Part shown: positions 1 to 9,213 of the stretch, in pieces
Position numbering within the stretch: position 1 is the stretch's first letter
Layout of the letters: the number at the start of each line of letters is the position of its first letter
Assembly: GCA_016776925.1 (NCBI GenBank)
Contig: JADHSL010000022.1
Span: 1 to 33,394 of the forward strand
Direction of reading: 5' to 3'
DNA from: Pirellulales bacterium
GTDB taxonomy: Bacteria; Planctomycetota; Planctomycetia; Pirellulales; UBA1268
Length of the DNA stretch: 33,394 nucleotides
Translations under genes and position numbers: made by a program
Notes under the pieces: model-generated
What the model was told of the DNA's origin: nothing
Seen by the model: the letters and a program-made list of their open reading frames with translations, nothing else
Databases searched by the model: none

Positions 1-1
1 T

Positions 2-2542
2 GAGAAAAGCTATCTCATGGAAGTCGTCGAACACCGCGACCCAGACATGGCGATGCCACCTGACGAAGACAAGCTGCCCGAACAGCAAATAGATTTGTTA
101 CGACAGTGGATTGCTGAAGGCGCTGAGTGGCCTGGCCAAATGAATGATGAGGTCGCCTTTACTGCAGATGAGGTACCGTGGTCGTTTCAGCCAGTAGTCC
201 GTCCTTCCGTACCAGATGAGCACGAGCAGAATCCAGTCGATGCTTTCCTCCTCAGGAAACTCCGTGAGAAATCACTTCATTTTTCAAAGCCGGCGAAGCC
301 AGCGACCCTGATTCGTCGTGCATCAATTGTGCTTACCGGCCTCCCGCCCACACCAGAGGCAGTTCATCGTTTTGAAAAAGCCTGTGAGACAGATGCCGAT
401 GCTGCCTACATCACACTTGTAGAGCAACTCCTTGCATCACCCCATTTTGGTGAACGGTGGGCACAGCACTGGCTTGACGTGATCCGCTGGGCTGAGACGA
501 ACGGCTCCGAAAGCAACATGTATCGAAAGAATGCCTGGATCTATCGTGATTACGTCATCAGAGCATTTAACGAAGACAAACCCTACAACGAATTCCTTAC
601 CGAGCAAATCGCTGGTGATGTGGTTGGGCACGGAGATGCCACTGGCTATCTGGTTTCTGGCCCGCATGTTCCTGTCGCAACAGTTGGGCAGGAACCGTCT
701 GCTCGCCGGCAAGCCAGAGCAGATCGTATGGACGAGATTCTTCAGACTGTTGGTGCCTCTGCCCTCGGTGTGACGATTGGCTGCGCACGCTGCCATAATC
801 ACAAATTTGATCCGATTACGATTCGTGACTACTACTCACTTTCCGCGGTATTCCAAGATGTTGAGTTTGGAAGCCGTTACCCAGAACTTGACGAACATCA
901 CCCTCGCCGTGAAGTAGCACAGCAACTCCATAAAGCGATCGCCGAGCAGAGATATCGGCTTCGTGATGCTGGACCATGGCAAGAAGACTGGACTGGCTAT
1001 GGTGAAATCCATTTTCCAACCGCAACGACAAACGCAGTCCGAATTACTTTTCTCAGCAAGTACGTTGGGCTTGATGAGCTTGAAATTTTTGGCCTTCACA
1101 ACCTTGAACAAAATGTCGCCAGTACTGAAAGTGGTGCAACTGTAACCGCAGCACCGGGCATGGAAGTTCTTCGGAACGAACTCTGGAAAATTAACGATGG
1201 TGAGTATGGTACTGAGCGGTGGGCTGCACGTGTACCTCAGGGCGAAGAAGGAAACCCTTGGCTGGAGTTTCAGTTTACAAAGCCAACCGAAATTGACCGC
1301 ATTCGCTTGAGTACTAACAGGGAAAACTTCTTTGACACTGACTACCTGACAGACTTGAAGCCATTTAACTTTCCAAAATACCGCATCGAAATAAAGACTG
1401 CAGAAGGCAAATGGAAGCATGTTGCCGACTCTCAAAACAACTCAGAACGTAACAAACAGTTCCCTTTTCGAGCCGATGCATTACAGAAGCTCCAACGCTT
1501 GATTGCTCAATTCAATACAGAAGGGCCTCGACCGAGTTTTGTCGGACGATTCAAAACTCCCGGACCAACACATGTATTCCATCGTGGGAGTCCCGAAAAC
1601 CCTCGAGATGAGGTTGCACCAGCTGCCCCTCTCGTTCTTGTTGGTGACCTGCAACTTGACAGTAATGCATCTGGCCAGGCACGAAGAAAAGCTTTTGCCG
1701 ACTGGTTAACAGGCCTGTCAAACCCGCTCCCAGCGCGGGTGATGGTGAATCGCATGTGGCATCATGCCTTTGGGCAGGGGATTGTCACAACAACTGGTGA
1801 CTTTGGCTTCGCTGGTGCCCAGCCAACTCACCCAGAACTTCTTGACTGGCTTGCTTCAGAATTTACTGAACCAACATTGACGATCGGTGCTGGCTCAGTA
1901 AAGCCCTGGTCCGTCAAGCACATTCTCCAACTACTCGTCACCTCTCGTGCCTTTACTCAAGAAAGCAAGCCTAACGAAGACGCTTTGTCCAAAGACGGAA
2001 CAAGTAGTTTTCTCTGGCGATTCCCACCACGGCGCCTTGAGGCTGAAGTCATTCGGGATGCGATCCTTACTGCATCAGGCTCACTCAATCCAGAACTTGG
2101 TGGGCCAAGCTACAGAATTCATAACATCAAAAAGCGTTATGCGCAGTGGGAAGTACTCGATAACTACGGCGAAGACACCTGGCGGCGAATGATCTACCAG
2201 GAACGGATGCGTCGGGTTGATGACTGCATGTTCACGGCTTTTGATTTTCCTGATTGTGGCCAGGTACGGGCCAAGCGACCGGTCTCGACAACACCACTTC
2301 AAGCACTCAATCTGATGAATAGCCCGTTTGTCATATCGCAATCAAAACTGATTGCCAAACGCGCGCTCACAGAATCGAAAAATGATCTCACAAAAACACT
2401 CGACCGGTGCTTCGAACTCCTTCTTGCTCGGCATCCAACTGCTCAGGAAAGGACTGCCGTGCAGAACATAACTTCCAAAGAGGATCTCTTTCTCGTCTGT
2501 CGAGCGATCCTCAACTCCAATGCCTTTACTTTCCTGGAGTAA
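2..2542 (+). CDS. DUF1549/DUF1553 cytochrome-like protein with inserted F5/8C-like domain, 5' partial
   Basis: The frame is open to the left edge. The codons before the first ATG (position 17) read E-K-S-Y-L, which continues the usual end of a planctomycete PSCyt1 domain (EKSYLMEVVEHRDPDMAMPP), so the gene starts outside the window and its N-terminal heme motif is not visible. Numbering from Met17: PSCyt1 tail 1-40; DUF1549 about 72-290 with a CxxCH motif at 256-260 (CARCH); a discoidin (F5/8 type C)-like beta domain about 325-480; DUF1553 about 580-835 with the VNRMWHHAFGQGIV signature. The family is abundant in Planctomycetota and its biochemical role is not established; heme binding is inferred from the motifs. 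The next gene, a DUF1501 protein, starts 6 bp after the stop, which is the usual partner arrangement and suggests co-translation. Confidence 0.93.
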   Translation, partial: EKSYLMEVVEHRDPDMAMPPDEDKLPEQQIDLLRQWIAEGAEWPGQMNDEVAFTADEVPWSFQPVVRPSVPDEHEQNPVDAFLLRKLREKSLHFSKPAKPATLIRRASIVLTGLPPTPEAVHRFEKACETDADAAYITLVEQLLASPHFGERWAQHWLDVIRWAETNGSESNMYRKNAWIYRDYVIRAFNEDKPYNEFLTEQIAGDVVGHGDATGYLVSGPHVPVATVGQEPSARRQARADRMDEILQTVGASALGVTIGCARCHNHKFDPITIRDYYSLSAVFQDVEFGSRYPELDEHHPRREVAQQLHKAIAEQRYRLRDAGPWQEDWTGYGEIHFPTATTNAVRITFLSKYVGLDELEIFGLHNLEQNVASTESGATVTAAPGMEVLRNELWKINDGEYGTERWAARVPQGEEGNPWLEFQFTKPTEIDRIRLSTNRENFFDTDYLTDLKPFNFPKYRIEIKTAEGKWKHVADSQNNSERNKQFPFRADALQKLQRLIAQFNTEGPRPSFVGRFKTPGPTHVFHRGSPENPRDEVAPAAPLVLVGDLQLDSNASGQARRKAFADWLTGLSNPLPARVMVNRMWHHAFGQGIVTTTGDFGFAGAQPTHPELLDWLASEFTEPTLTIGAGSVKPWSVKHILQLLVTSRAFTQESKPNEDALSKDGTSSFLWRFPPRRLEAEVIRDAILTASGSLNPELGGPSYRIHNIKKRYAQWEVLDNYGEDTWRRMIYQERMRRVDDCMFTAFDFPDCGQVRAKRPVSTTPLQALNLMNSPFVISQSKLIAKRALTESKNDLTKTLDRCFELLLARHPTAQERTAVQNITSKEDLFLVCRAILNSNAFTFLE

Positions 2543-2548
2543 CAAGAC

Positions 2549-4051
2549 ATGAACGACGCAGAACATCTTTTGCCACAGGGCCGGCATCTTCTTGATCGCC
2601 GTACGTTTCTAAAAACAGCAGGTCTTTCCACTTCAAGCCTGGCGCTTCTTCAGATGCTCCAAGACGACGGGCTTTTAGCCGAGACTGTCCGTACTGCAGG
2701 AGGAAAGACACCCATTCGTCCGCAGATCGACCCGAATGATCCGTATGCAGCTCGGCTACCTCACTTCCCAATGCCTGCGAAACAGGTTCTCGTCATCTAC
2801 TGCCCCGGCGCTGTCAGCCATGTAGACACATTCGACTACAAGCCAGAACTTGAAAAGTTCCATGGGCAAAAGCCCCCTGGAATTCCAGACGTCACCTTTG
2901 AAGGACCTACTGGAAACATTGCGAAGCCTTTCTGGAAATTTCGGCCGCGTGGAGAGACCGGCAAGATGGTGTCTGACCTTCTCCCCAACCTGGCCAAACA
3001 GACAGATGAACTCTGCTTCGTTCACTCCCTCCACACCGAGTCGAGCGCTCATCCTCAGGGTGAGAACTTCATGAACACCGGGTTCACAATGGAAGGCTTT
3101 CCATCTTTTGGTGCATGGACCACCTACGCACTCGGCACCGAGAACGAAAACCTTCCTGCATTTGTTGCAATTAATGATCCTCGCGGTCTTGCACGCAGTG
3201 GAAAAAACAACTTTGGAAATGGTTTTCTGCCAGCAGCATTTCAGGGCACCGACTTCAGTGCAACAAGTCCTCCAAAAAACCTTGAGCGTCCAGATCAACT
3301 CAATGGGAAAGATGATGCGACAACTCGTGACATCATTCAACGACTCAACGCACATCATCTCGAGCAGTATCCAGGGGATGCTGATCTCGCTGGAAGAATA
3401 GCAAGCTATGAACTTGCCGGCCGCATGCAAATGTCTATTCCTGATGTTATGAATCTTGCTGGAGAATCTGCAGCAACCCTTGCGTCATATGGCGTTGAGG
3501 GAGGAAGTGAATTACGTGGCTCATACGCTCGAAATTGTATTCTTGCCCGACGACTCCTCGAACAGGGCGTGCGAGTTGTCCAACTTTTCAATGGGAGTGA
3601 CCCTTCTGGTGGGAACGGAATTACAAACTGGGACTCTCACCAGAACATTCTGAAAACACATGCCATGCAAGCTGAGATTATGGACCAGCCAACAGCTGCC
3701 CTTTTGGCTGACATGCGAGAACGGGGCATGCTTGATCACACGCTTGTTGTCTGGGCAACGGAATTTGGCCGAATGCCATTCCTGCAGGCAAATGGAACAG
3801 GACGAGACCATAACCCAGATGCATTCACGTGCTTTCTGACCGGCGCAGGTGTCAAACGCGCTACTAGCTACGGAAGTAGCGATGAATTTGGATTTAAGGC
3901 GGCTGATAACCCAGCATCCGTCTATGACTTCAACGCAACGTTACTTCATCTCATGGGACTTGACCACGAACGGCTGACGTTTTATCACAACGGCCTCGAG
4001 AGACGGCTTACCAATGTGCATGGACATGTGATTGATGATCTCCTTGCCTAA
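2549..4051 (+). CDS. DUF1501 family protein, Tat-exported
   Basis: The protein has 500 residues. It opens with a twin-arginine signal, DRRTFLKTAG at residues 16-25, followed by a hydrophobic stretch, so export in folded form by the Tat system is expected. The body has the DUF1501 hallmarks of the alkaline-phosphatase-like superfamily: VSHVDTFDYKPEL near residue 90 and WATEFGRMP followed by GRDHNPDAF near residue 410. The catalytic activity of this family is unknown. The gene begins 6 bp after the DUF1549/DUF1553 gene, with a GGAG ribosome site overlapping that gene's end, so the two are probably translated together. A second DUF1549/DUF1501 pair lies at 18523-22652. Family assignment is firm; function is open. 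Confidence 0.93.
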   Translation: MNDAEHLLPQGRHLLDRRTFLKTAGLSTSSLALLQMLQDDGLLAETVRTAGGKTPIRPQIDPNDPYAARLPHFPMPAKQVLVIYCPGAVSHVDTFDYKPELEKFHGQKPPGIPDVTFEGPTGNIAKPFWKFRPRGETGKMVSDLLPNLAKQTDELCFVHSLHTESSAHPQGENFMNTGFTMEGFPSFGAWTTYALGTENENLPAFVAINDPRGLARSGKNNFGNGFLPAAFQGTDFSATSPPKNLERPDQLNGKDDATTRDIIQRLNAHHLEQYPGDADLAGRIASYELAGRMQMSIPDVMNLAGESAATLASYGVEGGSELRGSYARNCILARRLLEQGVRVVQLFNGSDPSGGNGITNWDSHQNILKTHAMQAEIMDQPTAALLADMRERGMLDHTLVVWATEFGRMPFLQANGTGRDHNPDAFTCFLTGAGVKRATSYGSSDEFGFKAADNPASVYDFNATLLHLMGLDHERLTFYHNGLERRLTNVHGHVIDDLLA

Positions 4052-4112
4052 GCTCGTTTCCATAGGCCCACGAGGCCATACATCTTTGTTTTTTACACGG
4101 GGGCTTTATTCG

Positions 4113-7100
4113 ATGCGTTTGGTCGCACTCTTTTTCATTTTTTCGACGACGACAGCATCATTTGCTGACACTCCAGAGAAACCAAATGTCATCATTTTCT
4201 TTATGGATGACATGGGGTACGGAGACTGTAAGGCGTATAACCCGGAGAGTAAGGTCTCGCTACCAAATATTGAGAGCCTCTGTGCAGATGGCATGCGATT
4301 CACGGACGCGCATAGCCCCTCCGCTGTCTGTGCACCCTCGCGTTACAGCGTGATGACTGGAAACTATCCATGGCGTGGTCGCCTTGAAAACGGCACATGG
4401 ATGTTTCATCAGCGTTCCCAGATTCTTGACGGTCAGACCACACTTGGCCAACTCATGCAGAACGCTGGGTACAGTACTGCCTTCCTTGGAAAGGTGCATC
4501 TCGGAGGAACGGTCTTTAGTACGACAACCAAGAAACCTGTCTCATGGAAATATGATTACCGCGACATCGACTTCAGCCGAAAATGGAAGGATGGGCCATC
4601 TGATCTCGGTTTCGAGTTTAGTTACAGCCTCCCCCAAGGAATTCAAGGTCCTCCCTACATTGCCTTTCGGAATGGGATGCTCGACGGTGCCCCCGAAGAC
4701 CTTATCGAGTGGGAACCTGGCTCGTATGGCAATTCTGTCATCCCGACAAAAGGTTTCGGCTTGAAACAGTGGGACTCATCCACAGCCGGGCCAGATCTTA
4801 TTCGTGAGGCGACGGGCTTTATCGACCGGCACGTAGAGGCAGGCACTGGCAAGCCTTTTTTCATGCACTACTGCACTGAATCCTGTCATGTTCCACACAC
4901 ACCTCCCAAGACGTTGGCAGGAAAAACCATACGAGGAAAAGCAGGAGATGCGCACCTCGACATGCTTCTTGAGGCTGACATCCAACTTGGCATGCTTATC
5001 GCCCATCTCAAGGCACACGAAATTCTTGAAAACACACTGATACTTTTCACAAGTGACAACGGTGGACTTGCGCGTGGCAAGCCGAGCCACAAATTGCTTG
5101 GACACAACTCAAATGCACCGCTTCGGGGAAGCAAAGCCACCATATGGGAGGGCGGCCATCGGGTACCACTGATTGCTCGCTGGGGAGATGGAACCCCAAC
5201 CGGTTCACCTATTACTCCAGCAGCAACGTCATCCGCACTGGTAGGACTCCAGGACATTTTCGCAACACTTGCTGAGTTAACAGGCCAAACACTCAAGGCC
5301 GAACAAGGACTCGACAGTCAGTCTTTCGTACCAGCCCTTCTTCAGCAGAACCCTACTCACCTGCGGCACGAACTTCTTGTGCAGGCAAATGATGGAGACG
5401 GGTGGGGGCAAAAACTTGCAAAAGGGTTTCGAGAAGATCAGTGGAAGTTGATTGCAACCAAAGACCGAAAGCCGCTGCATCTGTTTAATCTGAACGAAGA
5501 CGTAGCGGAAGAACACGACCTCATTGACAGTGAGACGCAGGAGGCACGCATTGCAACGATGCTACGTGGCCTGAACAAAACTCTCGACAGCGACCGTAGC
5601 ACACCAATTACACGAGTTACTCAAAAGCCCGTAGTGAACAACGGGTCCGTTCAGCCCGATTCAATTTCTTCAACGGAACTCTTTGAACCCGTTCGAACGT
5701 TCACAATGAGACCGGATACCATTCCTGACGGCGTTCGCATCAACGCTGTTGGCACAGGGAAATGGAGAGTACGAGGCGAGACTCCTTTCACTCTTCATTT
5801 CAAACCCAAAAATGCCACATCATGGGACGCGTCACCCTATCGCCTATTAGGTGTACCTGTCTGCAGCAAGGCACGCGGAGTTGTAACTATCTCGGCCCGA
5901 CTCAATAACAGCAAACCTCTTGGGTGGGGGCGGCACTGCGTTGGTTCTGCAGTTGCTCTTCGGGATGAGAAGACAACGCTTGGATTTGTTTTTCCGACGA
6001 CTGACCCCAAGTACGACGGGCCAACTATTTTCCAAGATCAACTCGGTAAGCCAAATGGCCATCGACACCACTGGCGGCAGTTTTTCCCTGCCGACGTTGT
6101 CGGTTTGGTTCTCGAGATTACATCCGCCAGTGGCACGGCTGACATTGAGATCTCAAATCTTTTTGCCGCATGGGAGGCTACACCCGAGCGGGAGCAAGCC
6201 CTTCATACCCTGCCCTACCTCGACCGATTTGGACAAGTTCGCGCTGTGGAGTGGCCAGGAAAACTCCATTCATTGGAACAGCTCAAAAAAGAACTGCCTC
6301 AGGAACTTGCCGACGCAGCAAAGATTGACCGAGATGACATCAGCCTCTACGGTGGCTGGAAAAATGGCCCGCGGCGGCAGGCGACTGGACGCTTCCGTAC
6401 TGAAAAAATTGATGGACGCTGGTGGTTTGTTGACCCAGAAGGCTATCTCTTTTTTTCCGCAGGTGCGTGTATCGCTGGCACTGAAGCCATGACACCAGTC
6501 ACCCAGGCCCGCCTCAAGGAGCATTACTTTGAACGCCTACCGACCAAAGACTCTCCTGCCTACTGGCTTACAATGCCGACGCGGGGCGGGAAAAGCTATG
6601 TGAATTTCCCCGCGCTGAATGCCCTTGAGTCCTTAGGGAATCGCTGGCAAAAAATGAGTCGTGACGGCATTCATGATCGAATGAAAATGTGGGGCCTCAA
6701 TACACTTGCTGCGTGGAGCAGTACGGAAATTCGTCAAGACAAGAGAACACCGTACACGCTTCTTGCTTCTATCTGGTGGCTTACAGGAAAGAAAACACCT
6801 TCACCGTTTCGTGACGATTATGTTGAAGATCTATGCAAAGCACTGGAGAATTCTGCGTGGGCAAAAAATGACCCCTACTGCTTAGGCATCTTTATTGGAA
6901 ATGAATTTGAGTGGCCGGATCGTTTTTCTCAGCTTGTTTTTGAACTTCCAGACGGTGACACAACAAAGAAATGGGTCCTGAGGCAGATTCGTCAGAAATA
7001 CGCTTCGCTCGATCAACTGAACGCGGCATGGGATGCATCTTTTTCAAACTGGGACCAGATTCTTCAACACGGCGACACCACACATCGTGCATCTGCAGCA

Positions 7101-9062
7101 AAAGACATCGATCCCCTTTATTTTGAATTCGCTCAGGAGTTTTTCCGGAAATCCAAGCAGGCGATTGAACAGTCGCTACCCGGCACGCTCTTTCTCGGAT
7201 GCCGCTGCCATCGAGGCCCAAGCGTTCTTGGGCGCGCCGCTGTGGGCCATGCAGATGTCTTCTCTGTAAACGTTTATGACCATGTCGTTCGATCATGGCA
7301 AGTTCCTGACAACGCTGACATACCAGTGATTGCCAGCGAGTTTCACATTGGTGCATCAGACCGAGGTGTTCCGAGCCCTGGTCTTTCCTCTGTATGGGAC
7401 CAACGGCAGAGGGGCCTCGCATACGCCCGCTATCTGGCATCAGCACTCGCAAACCCGAAGTTTATCGGCGTGCATTGGTTTCAATGGATTGATCAGTCAG
7501 CTGGTGGCAGGCGGGACCGTGAGAACCACCAGGTTGGGCTTGTTGATGTGACCGGGCGAGCCCATGTTCCATTTGTTGATATTGTGAGCCATGTTGCGAA
7601 CAAAAAAGACACGGTTCGCTATGCACAACCTTCCTCATCCATTCATGCACTTGAACTCCTTCTCGCAGACCTTCCCATCCAGGCTGACGACCATGCATCG
7701 ATGTCTAGGAAAAAGATTTCGGCAAAAAATATTTCAAAGAAAACAACAAAAAAACGCTCTCCAAATCTTGTTGTCATCATGGCCGATGATCTTGGATACG
7801 CTGATGTTGGTTTCAATGGCTGTTCAGATATCCCTACCTCGAATATTGACTCCATTGCCGAGGAAGGGGTGCGTTTTACAAGTGGCTACGTTGCATACCC
7901 CGTATGTGGCCCAAGCAGAGCTTCTTTTATAACGGGGCGTTACGGCCAACGCTTTGGGTTTGAACGCAACCCGATCTATGCGACCCAAGACCCAGCCATG
8001 GGACTGACACGCAATGAAACAACCATTGCGACAGCACTCTCGGCAGTTGGGTACCGTTGCGGCGTCGTTGGAAAATGGCACCTTGGAGCCCACGAAACGC
8101 TTCATCCACTTGCCAGGGGCTTCCACTCATTTTTTGGACATCTCGGTGGAGGTCATCGCTATTTCCCTGAGGAACTTACAATTCAAAACAGTGCCGACGC
8201 AACGAATGAAGCCGGTAGTTATCGAACATGGATTCTCAAAGACCACACGCCTGTTCCACCAAAGCACTACCTCACTGACGAGTTCTCTGACGCCTCTGTC
8301 CGCTTTATTAACGAAAATGCAGATACCCCGTTTTTTCTTTTCCTATCCTACAACGCACCACATCTGCCTCTTGCTGCAACTCAGAACTACCTCGATCGCT
8401 TTCCGGATCTCTCTGGAAAAAGGAAGACGTATGCAGCCATGGTGAGTGCTGTTGACGATGGTGTTGGCAAAACACTCGATGCTCTCCGAGAGCACGGTAT
8501 TCTTGATGATACGCTCGTCTTTTTCTTGTCAGATAACGGTGGACCGCATTTGAAAAATGCTTCAAACAATTCGCCCCTCAGGGGGGGGAAGTCTGACGTG
8601 TGGGAAGGTGGATACCGCGTTCCCTTTGCAGCTCGCTACCCCCATGACATTGCAGCCGGCACAACCTACACGCACCCTGTAAGCTCGCTTGATATTTTTG
8701 CAACCATCGCAGAACTAGCCAATGCACCTGTCGACCCTGACCGTTCTCTTGATGGCGTGAACCTCCTTCCGTTTCTCAACGGCACAAACAGCGGCTCGCC
8801 GCACGATGCGATTTACATCCGTAAATTCGATCAACAACGATACGCGATTCGTTGCGAAAACAAGAAACTTGTCATTCCAGTAGCCGAGGGCACACCGCAA
8901 CTCTATGACCTCAACGATGACATTGGTGAAAAGAAGAATCTGGCAACACAAGACACCAACACGGTGGATCGGCTTACGAAAAAACTCAATGCCTGGACAG
9001 CCGAACTTGTTGATCCGACCTTCACTGGCTTGATGCAGAAAAAGAGCTACAAGGCACCGTGA
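4113..9062 (+). CDS. Sulfatase / GH50-type beta-agarase / sulfatase triple-domain fusion
   Basis: This 1649-residue secreted protein is one uninterrupted frame. The ATG at 4113 is preferred over an in-frame ATG at 4032 inside the previous gene, because 4113 follows a G-rich ribosome site and begins a clean signal peptide (cleavage near residue 18). Sulfatase A spans about 22-490, with metal residues D32/D33 and D315/N316 and formylglycine motif CAPSR at C73. A jelly-roll, CBM-like module spans about 525-693. A TIM barrel resembling GH50 agarases spans about 698-1163, with likely acid/base E931 (GIFIGNEFE) and nucleophile E1076 (IASEFHIGASDRG). A lysine-rich linker (about 1197-1216) leads to sulfatase B, about 1217-1635, with CGPSR at C1265, K1321/H1323 and D1474/N1475. 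All three catalytic sites look intact. The likely substrate is a sulfated agar-type galactan; linkage and sulfate position are unknown. GH50 assignment is from remembered family motifs. Confidence 0.9.
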   Translation: MRLVALFFIFSTTTASFADTPEKPNVIIFFMDDMGYGDCKAYNPESKVSLPNIESLCADGMRFTDAHSPSAVCAPSRYSVMTGNYPWRGRLENGTWMFHQRSQILDGQTTLGQLMQNAGYSTAFLGKVHLGGTVFSTTTKKPVSWKYDYRDIDFSRKWKDGPSDLGFEFSYSLPQGIQGPPYIAFRNGMLDGAPEDLIEWEPGSYGNSVIPTKGFGLKQWDSSTAGPDLIREATGFIDRHVEAGTGKPFFMHYCTESCHVPHTPPKTLAGKTIRGKAGDAHLDMLLEADIQLGMLIAHLKAHEILENTLILFTSDNGGLARGKPSHKLLGHNSNAPLRGSKATIWEGGHRVPLIARWGDGTPTGSPITPAATSSALVGLQDIFATLAELTGQTLKAEQGLDSQSFVPALLQQNPTHLRHELLVQANDGDGWGQKLAKGFREDQWKLIATKDRKPLHLFNLNEDVAEEHDLIDSETQEARIATMLRGLNKTLDSDRSTPITRVTQKPVVNNGSVQPDSISSTELFEPVRTFTMRPDTIPDGVRINAVGTGKWRVRGETPFTLHFKPKNATSWDASPYRLLGVPVCSKARGVVTISARLNNSKPLGWGRHCVGSAVALRDEKTTLGFVFPTTDPKYDGPTIFQDQLGKPNGHRHHWRQFFPADVVGLVLEITSASGTADIEISNLFAAWEATPEREQALHTLPYLDRFGQVRAVEWPGKLHSLEQLKKELPQELADAAKIDRDDISLYGGWKNGPRRQATGRFRTEKIDGRWWFVDPEGYLFFSAGACIAGTEAMTPVTQARLKEHYFERLPTKDSPAYWLTMPTRGGKSYVNFPALNALESLGNRWQKMSRDGIHDRMKMWGLNTLAAWSSTEIRQDKRTPYTLLASIWWLTGKKTPSPFRDDYVEDLCKALENSAWAKNDPYCLGIFIGNEFEWPDRFSQLVFELPDGDTTKKWVLRQIRQKYASLDQLNAAWDASFSNWDQILQHGDTTHRASAAKDIDPLYFEFAQEFFRKSKQAIEQSLPGTLFLGCRCHRGPSVLGRAAVGHADVFSVNVYDHVVRSWQVPDNADIPVIASEFHIGASDRGVPSPGLSSVWDQRQRGLAYARYLASALANPKFIGVHWFQWIDQSAGGRRDRENHQVGLVDVTGRAHVPFVDIVSHVANKKDTVRYAQPSSSIHALELLLADLPIQADDHASMSRKKISAKNISKKTTKKRSPNLVVIMADDLGYADVGFNGCSDIPTSNIDSIAEEGVRFTSGYVAYPVCGPSRASFITGRYGQRFGFERNPIYATQDPAMGLTRNETTIATALSAVGYRCGVVGKWHLGAHETLHPLARGFHSFFGHLGGGHRYFPEELTIQNSADATNEAGSYRTWILKDHTPVPPKHYLTDEFSDASVRFINENADTPFFLFLSYNAPHLPLAATQNYLDRFPDLSGKRKTYAAMVSAVDDGVGKTLDALREHGILDDTLVFFLSDNGGPHLKNASNNSPLRGGKSDVWEGGYRVPFAARYPHDIAAGTTYTHPVSSLDIFATIAELANAPVDPDRSLDGVNLLPFLNGTNSGSPHDAIYIRKFDQQRYAIRCENKKLVIPVAEGTPQLYDLNDDIGEKKNLATQDTNTVDRLTKKLNAWTAELVDPTFTGLMQKKSYKAP

Positions 9063-9213
9063 AAGCCAGTTCCTCAGCAGAGTTGTGCAAGCGATCCCTC
9101 GTCCAATAAAAAGAGTGATAGATCACATCACCGAAACTACCCCGTGCGGGCTGATCAGATCACATGTAAGATACTGGGAATACCCATACGTTGCTTTAAG
9201 TAAGGATAAATCA

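Noticed and set aside
2756-3430. A 224-codon frame on the minus strand.
   Set aside because: It lies wholly inside the DUF1501 gene on the other strand, is cysteine-rich, and matches no family pattern; it is a shadow of the real frame.
4032-4112. An upstream in-frame start for the sulfatase-agarase fusion.
   Set aside because: It lies inside the preceding DUF1501 gene and gives a non-signal N-terminus; the ATG at 4113 has a G-rich ribosome site and a signal peptide.
5920-6492. A 190-codon plus-strand frame inside the fusion gene.
   Set aside because: Out-of-frame shadow of the agarase N-terminal module; the main frame is conserved throughout.
8581-8588. A run of eight G bases inside the second sulfatase domain, a possible sequencing frameshift.
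   Set aside because: The frame through it reads PLRGGKSDVWEGGYRVP, the expected conserved sulfatase segment, so the length is consistent with a correct frame.
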